From contig NZ_BMGP01000005.1 in NCBI RefSeq assembly GCF_014640255.1, forward strand, positions 44,879-108,878: a stretch of 64,000 nt of DNA, given 5' to 3'. The translations under genes and the position numbers were made by a program. Of this stretch, positions 19,693 to 30,848 are shown piece by piece. Below the pieces are notes generated by a model, which had not been told where the DNA came from, did not search any database, and worked only from the letters and a program-made list of their open reading frames with translations. Source of the stretch: Subtercola lobariae (lineage in GTDB: Bacteria; Actinomycetota; Actinomycetes; Actinomycetales; Microbacteriaceae). How positions within the stretch are numbered: position 1 is the first letter of the stretch; every line of letters begins with the position of its first letter.

Positions 19693-20021
19693 TGGCCGCA
19701 GTACGCATCTGCGCGCTCGACGAGCTCAACGAGAACGAGGCGTTGCGCGTCGAGATCGACGGCGTTGCCATCGCGCTCGTCAAAGACTCCTCAGGCGCCT
19801 GCTACGCCATCGGCGACACCTGCACGCACGGCGACATTTCGCTTGCCGAAGGTTTTGTTGAAGACGACACCCTCGAATGCTGGGCCCACGGCTCGAAATT
19901 CTCGCTGCTCACCGGCAAGCCCCTGACCCTCCCGGCCTACGAGCCGGTTCCTGTCTACGAACTCAGCATCGTCGACGGCGACATTTACATTGACCCGACA
20001 CTTACAAAAGAGATTGCTTAG
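19692..20021 (+). CDS. Rieske-type ferredoxin of the suf operon
   Basis: 109-residue soluble Rieske 2Fe-2S protein resembling the ferredoxin subunit of non-heme-iron oxygenases. The cluster ligands are intact: CTHGD near residue 42 and CWAHGSKF near 62, giving two cysteines and two histidines. It lies between sufD and sufC with one- and three-base junctions, so it is made with the scaffold. No oxygenase lies nearby, so a role in electron supply to cluster assembly is a fair inference, but unproven. Confidence 0.9.
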   Translation: MAAVRICALDELNENEALRVEIDGVAIALVKDSSGACYAIGDTCTHGDISLAEGFVEDDTLECWAHGSKFSLLTGKPLTLPAYEPVPVYELSIVDGDIYIDPTLTKEIA

Positions 20022-20024
20022 ACC

Positions 20025-20873
<849 letters not shown>

Positions 20874-20880
20874 TCGCGCG

Positions 20881-20886
20881 TAGGAT
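20881..20886 (+). promoter_or_regulatory. Candidate -10 before sufT
   Basis: TAGGAT lies six bases before ATG 20893. It fits the leaderless spacing seen elsewhere here, though AGGA inside it could instead act as a ribosome site. Confidence 0.35.
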
Positions 20887-20892
20887 TAAGAC

Positions 20893-21222
20893 ATGGTCTC
20901 CACACTCGCGCCCGCCAAGTTCGACCAGGTCGAAGAGGCGCTCAAAGATGTCATGGACCCGGAGCTCGGCATCAACGTCGTCGACCTCGGGCTCATCTAC
21001 GACCTCGGCTGGGACGACGAGAACGACGCCCTGATCATCAGCATGACGCTCACCAGCGCCGGATGCCCGCTGACCGACGTGCTCGAAGAGCAGACCGCTG
21101 AGGCGCTCGACGGCATCGTCGACTCGTTTCTCATCAACTGGGTCTGGATGCCGCCGTGGGGCCCCGACAAGATCACCGACGACGGTCGCGACATGATGCG
21201 GGCGCTCGGCTTCTCGATCTGA
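20893..21222 (+). CDS. sufT: Fe-S assembly factor SufT (MIP18/DUF59 family)
   Basis: 109-residue MIP18-family protein involved in Fe-S cluster maturation. It has the signature DPELGINVVDLGLIYDL near residue 22, the conserved cysteine in SAGCPLTDVLEEQ near 57, and WVWMPPWGPDKITDDG toward the end. Usually the last gene of actinobacterial suf operons. It starts 19 bases after sufC and is followed by the large palindrome at 21285. Confidence 0.93.
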   Translation: MVSTLAPAKFDQVEEALKDVMDPELGINVVDLGLIYDLGWDDENDALIISMTLTSAGCPLTDVLEEQTAEALDGIVDSFLINWVWMPPWGPDKITDDGRDMMRALGFSI

Positions 21223-21284
21223 CCCTATCGGCCTCGGCGGCGGCAACATGCCGGCAGCCGTATCTCGATTGCACGCGTCGTGAA

Positions 21285-21352
21285 CGAGAGAAGCAGTTTC
21301 CGTCGAGAGAAGCCCGCGCAACAGCTTCTCTCGACCGAAACTGCTTCTCTCG
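21285..21352. repeat. 68-bp palindrome with four GAGAGAAGC units
   Basis: Two 29-base arms (21285-21313 and 21324-21352) are reverse complements with one mismatch around a 10-base loop. Each arm contains GAGAGAAGC twice, 19 bases apart start to start. The right arm runs into the -35 zone of a TATACT (21362-21367) that could serve the ABC-F gene, so it may be an operator, a terminator for the suf operon, or a dispersed repeat. Confidence 0.9.
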
Positions 21353-21427
21353 CTGACGATTTATACTGGGGTGACTCCCCACCACCCCCTTGTCGCAACA
21401 GTGCGACGAAAGAATTGGACTACTCCT

Positions 21428-23026
<1,599 letters not shown>

Positions 23027-23032
23027 CGCCGA

Positions 23033-24454
23033 CTACTGGTCGTCGTGCATGACGCCGTCGGCCGTGGTCCACGAGATCGCCGGAGGCCCGGCTGGAATCG
23101 GCGCAACTGACGCATCAGTCGGGTCGGAGGTAGGCCCGCCGAGAGTTGCCGGCTCGACTTCGGGCCACCAGGCCATCCACTCGCCGTTCTGGACCGACGC
23201 CTGAACATCGTTGCCGCCAGCGAGATGAAGAGTCACCGCGGTGACGCCCGGAGCGGCGTCGCCCTGCGCCTCGGAAACGCGGTTCGCCGAATCGATGCGG
23301 TCGAGTCCGTTCATTTGAGTGAGCGAAGCGGTATCTGTAGCGACGGAATCTGTCGCAGGGTATCCGACATCGTGCGACCATTGAACCCGACCAGCTTTGA
23401 GTACGCAATACACCTCGGCATTGGCTCGCTTTACGAGCAACGATTCGTACGAGCCTCGGGTCTCGGCGATCACAGTCGAAAGCGCGTCGCTCGCACTGCC
23501 TCCACTGGCGGATACACAGGAGTCGACATCTGCGGTGGAAGCAACGGTGGCCTCAGATGCGGCAGACCACCCGGCCAACGAACCGAGCACAGGTTCGGAT
23601 TCATCCGGCAGGGGTGCATCCCGAACGCTGTCGTCGGTGTCAGACATCTCACTCGATTGATGGTGCTGGCCGTCACTCGTTGTGTACGAGATAGAGATGG
23701 CATTGTCGTAATCCTCACCCTGCGACCCCTCCTTCCATGCCCGTGAGTCTGGCCCGACGGGCCACCATGCAGACCACACCCCCTTCGCCACGGCGGCAGT
23801 GACGTCTTGCCCCGTGTCGGGGTTTTTGACGGCGAGCGTCGATACGTTCGCGCCGGCGTGGCCTGACACCACGTACATCCACTCGCCACCTTGTTCGACA
23901 CTGATTTCGGCCGAGTTCGGGTCTGTAAGCGGATGCGCCTTCAGCCCCTCGAAGTTGATGGAGTTCTCGACCGCGCCGCCCGCGAGCACGCAGTACCCAT
24001 CAGAGTCGCCCTGTTCGAGAAATACCGAGGTGAAGTCTCCGCGCTTGTCGCTGCTCAGAACCGTCGGAACGTCGCCATTCGGAGCAAAGCCGAGCCGATC
24101 TGCGCAGGCCTGAACCTCTGTCGGAGTAACCGATGCCGGTAGCGATGTGGGAGTCCAGCTCGACAGCAAACCATGAGCGGGCAACGCGTAGGAATTCACC
24201 GACGCGCCCGAACCAAAAGCAAGCGCGCTCGCCACGAGAGTCGCGCACAGAACGACCGCTGCTCCGGCGACCGAGATGACTAGTCGACGTCGTGATCTCG
24301 TCTGACGAACTCGCGGTGCCGCACTGGGCCGCGTGGCGATGATCTGCTCGAACGCGAGAGCTTGACGGTCGAGCTCGGCAGCGCTGAGTTCGGTCGGGGG
24401 TGCCGGGTCGAGGTGGCGCAGCTCGTCGGTGAGGGGGGAGGGGTGGGGCAACAT
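23033..24454 (-). CDS. Membrane-anchored extracytoplasmic protein paired with an ECF sigma factor
   Basis: 473 residues from ATG 24454, which lies 11 bases behind the sigma gene; a longer frame overlapping the sigma gene was rejected. Residues 1-57 are cytoplasmic and end in RSRRR, a membrane helix follows (58-80), then about 390 extracytoplasmic residues. The outer part holds two related modules: each has a cysteine pair (ACADRLGF to GYCVLAGG; DSCVSASG to VYCVLKAG) and ends in a Trp-rich motif (KGVWSAWWP; NGEWMAWWP). Operon position suggests an anti-sigma or sensor role, but I see no zinc anti-sigma HxxxCxxC motif. The function is unknown; this is an inference from context. Confidence 0.8.
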   Translation of the reverse strand: MLPHPSPLTDELRHLDPAPPTELSAAELDRQALAFEQIIATRPSAAPRVRQTRSRRRLVISVAGAAVVLCATLVASALAFGSGASVNSYALPAHGLLSSWTPTSLPASVTPTEVQACADRLGFAPNGDVPTVLSSDKRGDFTSVFLEQGDSDGYCVLAGGAVENSINFEGLKAHPLTDPNSAEISVEQGGEWMYVVSGHAGANVSTLAVKNPDTGQDVTAAVAKGVWSAWWPVGPDSRAWKEGSQGEDYDNAISISYTTSDGQHHQSSEMSDTDDSVRDAPLPDESEPVLGSLAGWSAASEATVASTADVDSCVSASGGSASDALSTVIAETRGSYESLLVKRANAEVYCVLKAGRVQWSHDVGYPATDSVATDTASLTQMNGLDRIDSANRVSEAQGDAAPGVTAVTLHLAGGNDVQASVQNGEWMAWWPEVEPATLGGPTSDPTDASVAPIPAGPPAISWTTADGVMHDDQ

Positions 24455-24465
24455 GAAGGGGTGTC

Positions 24466-25005
24466 CTAACGGGAGAGTTGAAGGGGTGGCGCGTCGGCCG
24501 GCGACGGTGCGAGCAGCGCGGCCAAACGACGGCGGGCACGGGTGAGGCGCATCGAGTAGGTGGCGCGCGAGCATCCGATCACGGCGGCTGCGGCTCGGGA
24601 GTCGAGGTCTTCCCACGCGTCAAGGGCGAGCACCTCCTGGTCGGTGGTGCGTAGGGCGGCGAAGGCCGCGCGCAGGTCGAGACGCCGTTCGATGGATTCG
24701 ACATCATCGACATCGGCCCTCGCATCGACCCGCGCGAAGGCGGCCAGACGCACGGCCAACGCCTGCTGTCGGCCTGTACCCCGGGCAGAGTTCAGCATGA
24801 CGTTTCGGGCGGTGCGGTACAGCCATGGCAGCGGAACGTCTGGCAGCGACGCGCGCCGCAACCACGCGGCCGTAAACGTTTCGCTGACCACATCATCGAC
24901 GTTCAGTGGATGCGCGCGGCGACGCACAAACCTCAGCACATCGGCGTAGTGCGCACCGTACATGGCCGTGAATGCGGCAACCGGCGAATCGGGGGGTGAC
25001 TTCAT
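24466..25005 (-). CDS. ECF-type RNA polymerase sigma factor
   Basis: 179 residues, ATG 25005. Sigma region 2 covers about residues 18-80, with YADVLRFVRRRA and NVDDVVSETFTAAWLR then LPWLYRTARNVMLN. Region 4 covers about 112-160, with LRTTDQEVLALDAWEDLDSRAAAAVIGCSRATYSMRLTRAR as a helix-turn-helix. It is transcribed with the membrane protein 11 bases downstream. A 9-bp inverted repeat lies directly upstream of the start and may mediate control. The regulon is unknown. Confidence 0.93.
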   Translation of the reverse strand: MKSPPDSPVAAFTAMYGAHYADVLRFVRRRAHPLNVDDVVSETFTAAWLRRASLPDVPLPWLYRTARNVMLNSARGTGRQQALAVRLAAFARVDARADVDDVESIERRLDLRAAFAALRTTDQEVLALDAWEDLDSRAAAAVIGCSRATYSMRLTRARRRLAALLAPSPADAPPLQLSR

Positions 25006-25012
25006 CAGGCCT

Positions 25013-25051
25013 CATTTCTCTGGCCCGAGATGGGGCCTCACTAGAGAAATG
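25013..25051. promoter_or_regulatory. Inverted repeat in the sigma-factor leader
   Basis: CATTTCTCT and AGAGAAATG are perfect 9-bp arms 21 bases apart, eight bases upstream of the sigma start. A second small palindrome, CGGATG-AG-CATCCG, lies at 25054-25067. They could be operator or leader RNA structures. Confidence 0.55.
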
Positions 25052-25102
25052 TCCGGATGAGCATCCGTTGCAACACTTCACTCAGACTTATCTGAGTTTA
25101 TT

Positions 25103-25444
25103 TCATTCCGTTTCGGGCTGCAGCATCGAGACTGTCACAGGAAAGTCGCGGGCCAAGAGAAACTCACGCAAGAAGTCGGTGTGCTCGTCGCAGGCGACCC
25201 AGACTTTGACGCGGTCGGCTGAGTGGATGCGCGGATTGCGCCAGCCGATCGAATGGGTGGCCGAGGCGCGGCAGCCCGCTCGTGAGCACTCTCGCGGGCC
25301 GGGTTGTGCGCCTAACGGCGACAGCCCGAGGCTCGCCGACGACGGCCCAAGACCGGCCGAAACCCCGATACCAGCGGGCGCCGTGCGCACCGGCGGCCCT
25401 AACGGCACCGGCGCAATCACCGGCTGCGACGAGCCGACGCTCAC
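25103..25444 (-). CDS. Small cysteine-containing actinobacterial protein (sometimes labelled acetone carboxylase)
   Basis: 113 residues from GTG 25444, which overlaps the stop of the DUF3099 gene by four bases. A proline/alanine-rich N-terminal half precedes a conserved C-terminal half. That half contains ECSRAGC, IGWRNPRIH and VWVACDEHTDFLREFL. The cysteines and histidines suggest a small zinc fold. The acetone carboxylase label found on related proteins has no support in the sequence: this is far too short to be that enzyme. The function is unknown. Confidence 0.75.
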   Translation of the reverse strand: MSVGSSQPVIAPVPLGPPVRTAPAGIGVSAGLGPSSASLGLSPLGAQPGPRECSRAGCRASATHSIGWRNPRIHSADRVKVWVACDEHTDFLREFLLARDFPVTVSMLQPETE

Positions 25445-25752
25445 TCGGGGCGACCGCCGTATTCGCGCTGACCCGACTGCGGAGTCACTTGGCCTGCCGG
25501 AACGATCTGACCGCCAGGGCCGTTCATGGTGCCCGGAGTGTTTGCACCCGTGTTCGCGATGACCACCGCAAACCACGGCAGAACCACGGCCGCAACGCCC
25601 AGCAGAATGATCCACCAGCCGTGCACGAACAGCAGCGCCGCGAGGCAGAGCAGCCGAATACCCATGGCGATGGAGTATTTGACCATGCGCGAATGACGCT
25701 CTTCAAGCGGGGACTGCGGAAGAGACGTTATCGACTGCTGCTCATGCTTCAT
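25441..25752 (-). CDS. DUF3099-type small membrane protein
   Basis: 103 residues from ATG 25752; the longer frame contains an unconserved N-terminus. It has RMVKYSIAMGIRLLCLAALLF and WWIILLGVAAVVLPWFAVVIAN, giving two membrane helices (about residues 27-46 and 48-69), followed by a Gly/Pro-rich tail. This matches the actinobacterial DUF3099 family of unknown function. It is divergent from fabG and coupled to the downstream small protein. Confidence 0.8.
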   Translation of the reverse strand: MKHEQQSITSLPQSPLEERHSRMVKYSIAMGIRLLCLAALLFVHGWWIILLGVAAVVLPWFAVVIANTGANTPGTMNGPGGQIVPAGQVTPQSGQREYGGRPE

Positions 25753-25868
25753 CTGACGACCACTTCGAATGGGGTTATGCGCTAAGCCTACGCTTCCCGC
25801 GGGTCTCCTATGCTGGTATGCGGCCCATGAAACGAACGGGTTGACGAACGTGAAAAAAGGACTCACCC

Positions 25869-26588
25869 ATGACCACACCCCCCACGCCCCGCACCGTTCT
25901 CATAACGGGGGGCAACCGCGGCATCGGCTACGCCCTGGCGGAAGAGTTCGTCGCCCAGGGCCACCGCGTGGCAGTGACGGCCCGTTCGGGCGAGGGCCCC
26001 GAGGGCGCGCTCACCGTGCGAGCTGATGTCACCGACGCAGCATCCATCGACGCCGCATTCACCGAGGTCGAAGCGGCACTCGGCCCGATCGAAGTGGTCG
26101 TGGCGAACGCCGGCATCACGCGCGACACTCTTCTGCTTCGCATGAGCGAAGACGACTTCACTGAGGTCATCGACGCCAACCTCACGGGCGCCTGGCGCGT
26201 GGTGAAACGCGCATCGAAGGGCATGCTCAAGGCGCGATTCGGCCGCATCATCTTCATTTCGAGCGTGTCGGGTCTGCTGGGCGCCGCCGGTCAAGTCAAC
26301 TATTCGGCCTCGAAGGCCGGCCTCGTGGGCATGGCCCGCTCGCTCACGCGCGAACTCGGCTCACGAAACATCACGGCGAACGTCGTCGCGCCCGGGCTCA
26401 TCGAGACCGACATGACCGCCGAGCTGCCGGATGCTCAGCTCGCCGATTACAAGAAGTCCATTCCCGCGGGCCGCTTCGCTACGCCCGCCGAGGTCGCCAA
26501 GGTCGTCGCCTGGGTCGCCTCCGACGACGCCGCGTACATCTCGGGCGCGATCATCCCCGTCGACGGCGGCCTCGGCATGGGCCACTAG
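25869..26588 (+). CDS. fabG: 3-oxoacyl-ACP reductase-like short-chain dehydrogenase (FabG)
   Basis: NADPH-dependent reductase of the SDR family, like the actinobacterial FabG/MabA that reduces 3-oxoacyl-ACP in fatty acid synthesis. ATG 25869, with AAAGGA upstream. The 239-residue product has TGGNRGIGYAL near residue 13, NAG near 79, the catalytic serine in FISSVSG, YSASKAGLVGMA near 143, and PGLIETDMTAEL. It stands alone between the DUF3099 gene and convergent serB, so substrate is inferred from similarity. Confidence 0.85.
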   Translation: MTTPPTPRTVLITGGNRGIGYALAEEFVAQGHRVAVTARSGEGPEGALTVRADVTDAASIDAAFTEVEAALGPIEVVVANAGITRDTLLLRMSEDDFTEVIDANLTGAWRVVKRASKGMLKARFGRIIFISSVSGLLGAAGQVNYSASKAGLVGMARSLTRELGSRNITANVVAPGLIETDMTAELPDAQLADYKKSIPAGRFATPAEVAKVVAWVASDDAAYISGAIIPVDGGLGMGH

Positions 26589-26613
26589 CCGCTCTGCGCA
26601 CCCATCGTCGTTT

Positions 26614-26675
26614 ATGAGCCCGTTACGCCGAATACAGCCCGGTATAGCGGCCGCAATTCGTTGTAACGGGCTCAC
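26614..26675. repeat. 62-bp palindromic repeat, family A copy 2
   Basis: TGAGCCCGTTAC and GTAACGGGCTCA form a perfect 12-bp outer stem (26615-26626 with 26663-26674), with an inner CGAAT/ATTCG pair. It lies between the convergent fabG and serB stops, as copies 1 and 3 lie between convergent genes. Confidence 0.9.
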
Positions 26676-26686
26676 CCAAGCGACGC

Positions 26687-27331
26687 TCAGCCGCGCAGGC
26701 CGAGCAGGGGGAGCAGCTGGGAGAGATCGTGGGTGTCGATCGCGACGTGCGCTTGCTGTCGCACCACGGGCCGCGCGTTGAACGCCACGGCGAGGCCCGC
26801 CTCCTGCATCATGAGCAGGTCGTTGGCGCCGTCGCCGACCGCGACCGTCTGGGCCAGCGGCACGGCGGCGACCCTGGCCCACTCCACGAGCGCGTCGGCT
26901 TTCGCCTGAGCATCCACGATCGGCCCACGCACTCTGCCGGTGAGTTTTCCGTCGGTCACGTCGAGACGGTTGGCGTGCCAGTGATCGAGTTCGAGATCTT
27001 CGGCAAGGGCATCCAGCAACTCGTGAAAACCCCCCGAGACGACGCCGATGCGGCTACCGGTGGCATGCAAGCCGGCCACGAGTTCGGGCACGCCCTGGGT
27101 GACGCGGATGCCCGCCGCGACTTCAGCGAAGCACGAGGTCGGGAGGCCGGCCAGCGTGGCAACGCGAGCGCGCAGGCTCTGCTCGAAATCGAGCTCGCCC
27201 GACATGGCTCGCTCGGTGATCTCAGCCACGTGCGAAAGGCTGCCTGCGCATTCGGCAAGCATCTCTATGACTTCGTTTTCGATCAGTGTCGAATCGACAT
27301 CGAGCACGACCAGAAAACGAGGGTGAATCAT
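26687..27331 (-). CDS. serB: Phosphoserine phosphatase
   Basis: HAD-family enzyme, last step of serine synthesis. 214 residues, starting at ATG 27331, which overlaps the glgC stop by four bases (ATGA). Nucleophile motif [13 protein letters not shown] is at residue 11, the SGGFHELL motif near 99, the lysine-containing QAKADAL segment near 142, and [10 protein letters not shown] near 165. It has no ACT domain, unlike mycobacterial SerB2. The coupling to glgC is a positional link without evident pathway logic. Confidence 0.92.
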   Translation of the reverse strand: MIHPRFLVVLDVDSTLIENEVIEMLAECAGSLSHVAEITERAMSGELDFEQSLRARVATLAGLPTSCFAEVAAGIRVTQGVPELVAGLHATGSRIGVVSGGFHELLDALAEDLELDHWHANRLDVTDGKLTGRVRGPIVDAQAKADALVEWARVAAVPLAQTVAVGDGANDLLMMQEAGLAVAFNARPVVRQQAHVAIDTHDLSQLLPLLGLRG

Positions 27332-28572
27332 GGTTCTACGGTTACTCCCTTGCCGACCACGGTGATGCCCGTGTCGGTCACAGTGAAACCACGTTCACGG
27401 TCGCGCGCGTGGTCGATTCCGATCATGGCGCCGGCAGAGACGACCACGTTCTTATCCAGAATAGCGCGGCGCACGACGGCGTCTGGGTAGATGTGAACGC
27501 GGTCGAACAGCACAGAGTCTTGAACCAGGGCGCTCGACTCGATGGTCACCCAGGGGCCGAGCACACTGCGCTCGATGCGCGCACCCGAGATCAGGCAGCC
27601 GAGCGAGACGATCGACTCGATGGTGGTTCCGCTGTTGCCTTTCGCGTCGCGAACGAACTTCGCCGGCGGCGAGTTGAGCTGCTGCGTGTAGATGGGCCAG
27701 GCGCTGTTGTAGAGGTTGAACACCGGCAGCGCCGAAATGAGGTCTTGGTGGGCGTCGTAGAACGACTCGATGGTACCCACATCGCGCCAGTAGTACCGGT
27801 CGCGATCGGTGGCCCCGGGCACCTCGTTGTTCGAGAGGTCGTACACGCCGGCCTGGCCGCGCGACACGAAGTCGGGAATGATGTCACCGCCCATGTCGTG
27901 ATTCGAGTCGGGCTTCTCGCCGTCACGAATGACGGCCTCGATCAGGGAGTCTGCGTCGAAGACGTAGTTGCCCATCGAAGCCAGCACCTCGTGCGGTGAA
28001 TCGGCGATTCCCACGGCGGTTTTCGGCTTCTCGAGAAATTCAGCGATGAGCGCGGGGTTCTCGGGGTCGGTCTGAATGATGCCGAACTGGTCTGAGAGCT
28101 CCATCGGCTGGCGGATGGCCGCGACCGTCGCGGGCAGACCGGAGTCGATGTGCGCCTGCACCATTTGGGCGAAATCCATGCGGTAGACGTGGTCGGCACC
28201 GACCACCACCACGATGTCGGGCTTCTCGTCGCGAATGAGGTTGAGGCTCTGCAGAATGGCATCGGCCGAGCCGCTGAACCAGCGCTTGCCGAGTCGCTGC
28301 TGGGCCGGCACAGATGCCACATACGAGTCGAGCAGGCCGCTCAGCCGCCAGGTCTGCGAGATGTGCCGGTCGAGGCTGTGCGACTTGTACTGCGTCAGCA
28401 CGACGATCTTCGTCAGCCCCGAATTGATGAGATTCGAGAGCGCGAAGTCGATGAGGCGGTAACCGCCCCCGAACGGAACACCGGGCTTCGCTCGGTCTGC
28501 GGTGAGAGGCATGAGCCTCTTACCTTCGCCACCAGCGAGAACGATGCCGAAAATCTTCTTTGATGCAGCCAT
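27328..28572 (-). CDS. glgC: Glucose-1-phosphate adenylyltransferase
   Basis: Makes ADP-glucose from glucose 1-phosphate and ATP. The 414-residue product has the nucleotidyltransferase motif [20 protein letters not shown] near residue 11, [13 protein letters not shown] near 35, [12 protein letters not shown] near 121, and a C-terminal left-handed beta-helix. Start ATG 28572; a TATTGT lies six bases upstream, so the message may be leaderless. Divergent from glgA across 69 bases, the same arrangement as Rv1213/Rv1212c in Mycobacterium tuberculosis. Confidence 0.96.
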   Translation of the reverse strand: MAASKKIFGIVLAGGEGKRLMPLTADRAKPGVPFGGGYRLIDFALSNLINSGLTKIVVLTQYKSHSLDRHISQTWRLSGLLDSYVASVPAQQRLGKRWFSGSADAILQSLNLIRDEKPDIVVVVGADHVYRMDFAQMVQAHIDSGLPATVAAIRQPMELSDQFGIIQTDPENPALIAEFLEKPKTAVGIADSPHEVLASMGNYVFDADSLIEAVIRDGEKPDSNHDMGGDIIPDFVSRGQAGVYDLSNNEVPGATDRDRYYWRDVGTIESFYDAHQDLISALPVFNLYNSAWPIYTQQLNSPPAKFVRDAKGNSGTTIESIVSLGCLISGARIERSVLGPWVTIESSALVQDSVLFDRVHIYPDAVVRRAILDKNVVVSAGAMIGIDHARDRERGFTVTDTGITVVGKGVTVEP

Positions 28573-28578
28573 GTCTCA

Positions 28579-28584
28579 ACAATA
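28579..28584 (-). promoter_or_regulatory. Candidate leaderless -10 for glgC
   Basis: Minus-strand TATTGT, six bases before the glgC ATG. The -35 is unclear. Confidence 0.4.
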
Positions 28585-28641
28585 GGCGCTGCGCCTGACC
28601 CCCGATGGGCCTCGACGTTCAGGTTCAGAGGTACTACGTTC

Positions 28642-29829
28642 ATGGTTGTGCGCGTCGATGTGATTTCTAGAGAATACCCACCCGAGGTCTATGGCGGAGC
28701 GGGGGTGCATGTCGCCGAACTCGTGAAGGCCCTGCGGGTCAATATCGACGTCATTGTGCGCGCCTTCGGCCAGCCGCGAGACGAGCCGGGGGTGTTCTCC
28801 TATCTGCCGCCGACCGAGCTGGCCGGCGCGAACCCGACGCTCACGACGCTGGGCGTCGACCTGCAGATCGCGAACGACGTCGGGGGAGCCGACGTGGTGC
28901 ACTCGCACACCTGGTACGCGAACGCGGCGGGTCAGCTCGGGTCGATGCTGCACGGCATTCCGCATGTGGTGACCGCGCACTCGCTCGAGCCCCTGCGCCC
29001 GTGGAAGGCCGAGCAGCTCGGCGGCGGGTACCGCCTCTCGTCGTGGATCGAGAAGAACGCGTTCGAGTCGGCCGACTCCGTCATCGCCGTGAGCGGCGGC
29101 ATGCGCAACGACATTCTGCGGTCATATCCTTCCATCTCCGAAGACCGCGTCAGCGTGGTCTACAACGGCATCGACCTCGAGAAGTGGAAGCCGGTCGTCG
29201 ACGACGAGGTGCTCGCCCGATTCGGCATCGACAAGGCCCGGCCATCCGTTGTCTTCGTGGGGCGCATCACCCGCCAGAAGGGCCTGCCCTACCTCTTGCG
29301 TGCGGCTGCTCAATTGCCACCGGATGTTCAGCTGATCTTGTGCGCAGGGGCCCCCGATACTCCCGAGATTCTCGACGAGGTCACTGCGGGGGTGCGCGCT
29401 CTGCAAGAGCAGCGAACCGGGGTGATCTGGATTCCCGAGCTGCTCAGCCAGCACGAGCTCTCTGCGGTGCTCTCGAGTGGAACGGTGTTCGTCTGCCCAT
29501 CGGTATACGAGCCGCTCGGTATCGTGAACCTCGAGGCGATGGCGTGCGGGCTGCCGGTCGTCGGAACCGCAACCGGCGGCATCCCTGAGGTCGTTGACGA
29601 CGGCGTCACCGGGCGGCTGGTGCCGATCGATCAGGTGACCGACGGCACGGGTACGCCGATCGACCCTGAGCGCTTCGTGCACGATCTTGCGGGCGCGCTG
29701 CGCGATGTGGTGGCCGACCCTGATTCCGCGCGGCAGATGGGCGCTGCGGGCCGACTGCGGGCCGAGTCGACGTTCAGCTGGAAGCAGATTGCCGAAGAGA
29801 CGGAACGCATCTACCGCAGCCTGATCTGA
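28642..29829 (+). CDS. glgA: Glycogen synthase / ADP-glucose glycosyltransferase (GlgA/GlgM type)
   Basis: GT4-family transferase using ADP-glucose. In mycobacteria its homologue (GlgM) joins ADP-glucose to glucose 1-phosphate to make maltose 1-phosphate for the GlgE route; many genomes still label it glycogen synthase. The 395-residue product has SREYPPEVYGGAGVHVAEL at residue 9, VVTAHSLEPLRPWK near 113, the donor-site VFVGRITRQKGLPYL near 211, and the EPLGIVNLEAMACGLPVV motif near 293 with its two glutamates. Divergent from glgC. GlgE and GlgB are not in this window, so which of the two activities applies cannot be settled here. Confidence 0.9.
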   Translation: MVVRVDVISREYPPEVYGGAGVHVAELVKALRVNIDVIVRAFGQPRDEPGVFSYLPPTELAGANPTLTTLGVDLQIANDVGGADVVHSHTWYANAAGQLGSMLHGIPHVVTAHSLEPLRPWKAEQLGGGYRLSSWIEKNAFESADSVIAVSGGMRNDILRSYPSISEDRVSVVYNGIDLEKWKPVVDDEVLARFGIDKARPSVVFVGRITRQKGLPYLLRAAAQLPPDVQLILCAGAPDTPEILDEVTAGVRALQEQRTGVIWIPELLSQHELSAVLSSGTVFVCPSVYEPLGIVNLEAMACGLPVVGTATGGIPEVVDDGVTGRLVPIDQVTDGTGTPIDPERFVHDLAGALRDVVADPDSARQMGAAGRLRAESTFSWKQIAEETERIYRSLI

Positions 29830-29923
29830 GTCGGGCGCAGGGGGCGTCGTTCGGTGTTCGGCGGCGTGTCGTTCGGCGTGCATCCACTCGCCTCGAGTGA
29901 CCGGAACGGCCTCTGTCGCCAGC

Positions 29924-29929
29924 TAGGCT
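29924..29929 (+). promoter_or_regulatory. Candidate leaderless -10 for the orphan ABC ATPase
   Basis: TAGGCT, seven bases before ATG 29937. Confidence 0.4.
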
Positions 29930-29936
29930 TGAGGGT

Positions 29937-30722
29937 ATGCCCACAGTTCTTGACCTTGAAGACGTGTCGGTCGTCCGTAATGGTAACCGCATCCTTGATC
30001 AGCTCAACTGGACGGTCGAAGCCGACCAGCGGTGGGTCATTCTCGGCCCCAATGGCGCCGGTAAGACCACGCTGCTGAACCTCGCTTCGGCCATGGTGCA
30101 CCCCACCAGCGGCACCGCGCAGATTCTCGACTCGCGCATGGGCCGCGTCGACGTGTTCGAGTTGCGCCCGCGGGTCGGGTTTGCGTCGTCGGCCATGGCG
30201 AAGCGGTTTCCCGCCGACGAGACTGTGCTGAACGTCGTGCTGACCGCGGCGTATTCGGTCACCGGCCGCTGGAACGAGCAGTACGACGAGATCGACCTGC
30301 GCCGCGCGCAGCGGGTGCTAGCCGAATGGCGTCTCGATCACCTCGAGAAGCGCCTGTTCGGCTCGCTCAGCGATGGCGAGCAGAAGCGCGTGCAGATCGC
30401 CCGTTCGGTGATGACAGACCCCGAACTGCTGCTGCTCGACGAGCCGGCCGCCTCACTCGACCTCGGCGCCCGCGAAGAGCTGCTGCAGTTGCTCGGCGGG
30501 TATGCGTCTGCTCCGGCGGCGCCCGCCATCGTCATGGTGACGCACCACGTCGAAGAGATTCCGCGCGGGTTCACCCACGTGCTGCTGATTGCGAACGCCG
30601 CCATCGTGGCTGCGGGGCCGCTTCAGGATGCCCTGACCGCCGAAAATCTCGAGAAGACCTTCGGGCTGCCGATCGTGCTCACCGAGGCCGATGGCCGATA
30701 CGCGGCTCGCGCCGCGTCGTAA
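29937..30722 (+). CDS. Orphan ABC-type ATP-binding protein
   Basis: 261-residue single-domain ABC ATPase. Walker A GPNGAGKTT near residue 38, signature LSDGEQKRVQIA near 144 (GEQ follows Asp, not the usual Gly-Gly), Walker B LLLLDEPAASLD near 164, and the H-loop in VTHHVEEIP. No permease or binding protein is adjacent, and there is no second ATPase domain. It resembles the YlmA/ModF-like group of isolated ATPases; a substrate cannot be named. It may be leaderless, judging by the hexamer upstream. Confidence 0.85.
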   Translation: MPTVLDLEDVSVVRNGNRILDQLNWTVEADQRWVILGPNGAGKTTLLNLASAMVHPTSGTAQILDSRMGRVDVFELRPRVGFASSAMAKRFPADETVLNVVLTAAYSVTGRWNEQYDEIDLRRAQRVLAEWRLDHLEKRLFGSLSDGEQKRVQIARSVMTDPELLLLDEPAASLDLGAREELLQLLGGYASAPAAPAIVMVTHHVEEIPRGFTHVLLIANAAIVAAGPLQDALTAENLEKTFGLPIVLTEADGRYAARAAS

Positions 30723-30848
30723 CTTTCGTCTGCGTGCGCTCGTTCCGCGCGCCTTCGTGATCGGCTGCAACGTCTGATAGACTCTTCAGCTGGCCCACGC
30801 GCCAAAACTTTCACCCAAAACCCCCAAGTAGCATCAAGGATTCCCTTC

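Noticed and set aside
25103..25444. Acetone carboxylase
   Set aside because: The label sometimes attached to relatives is not supported: 113 residues with a small Cys/His core cannot be that multi-subunit enzyme.
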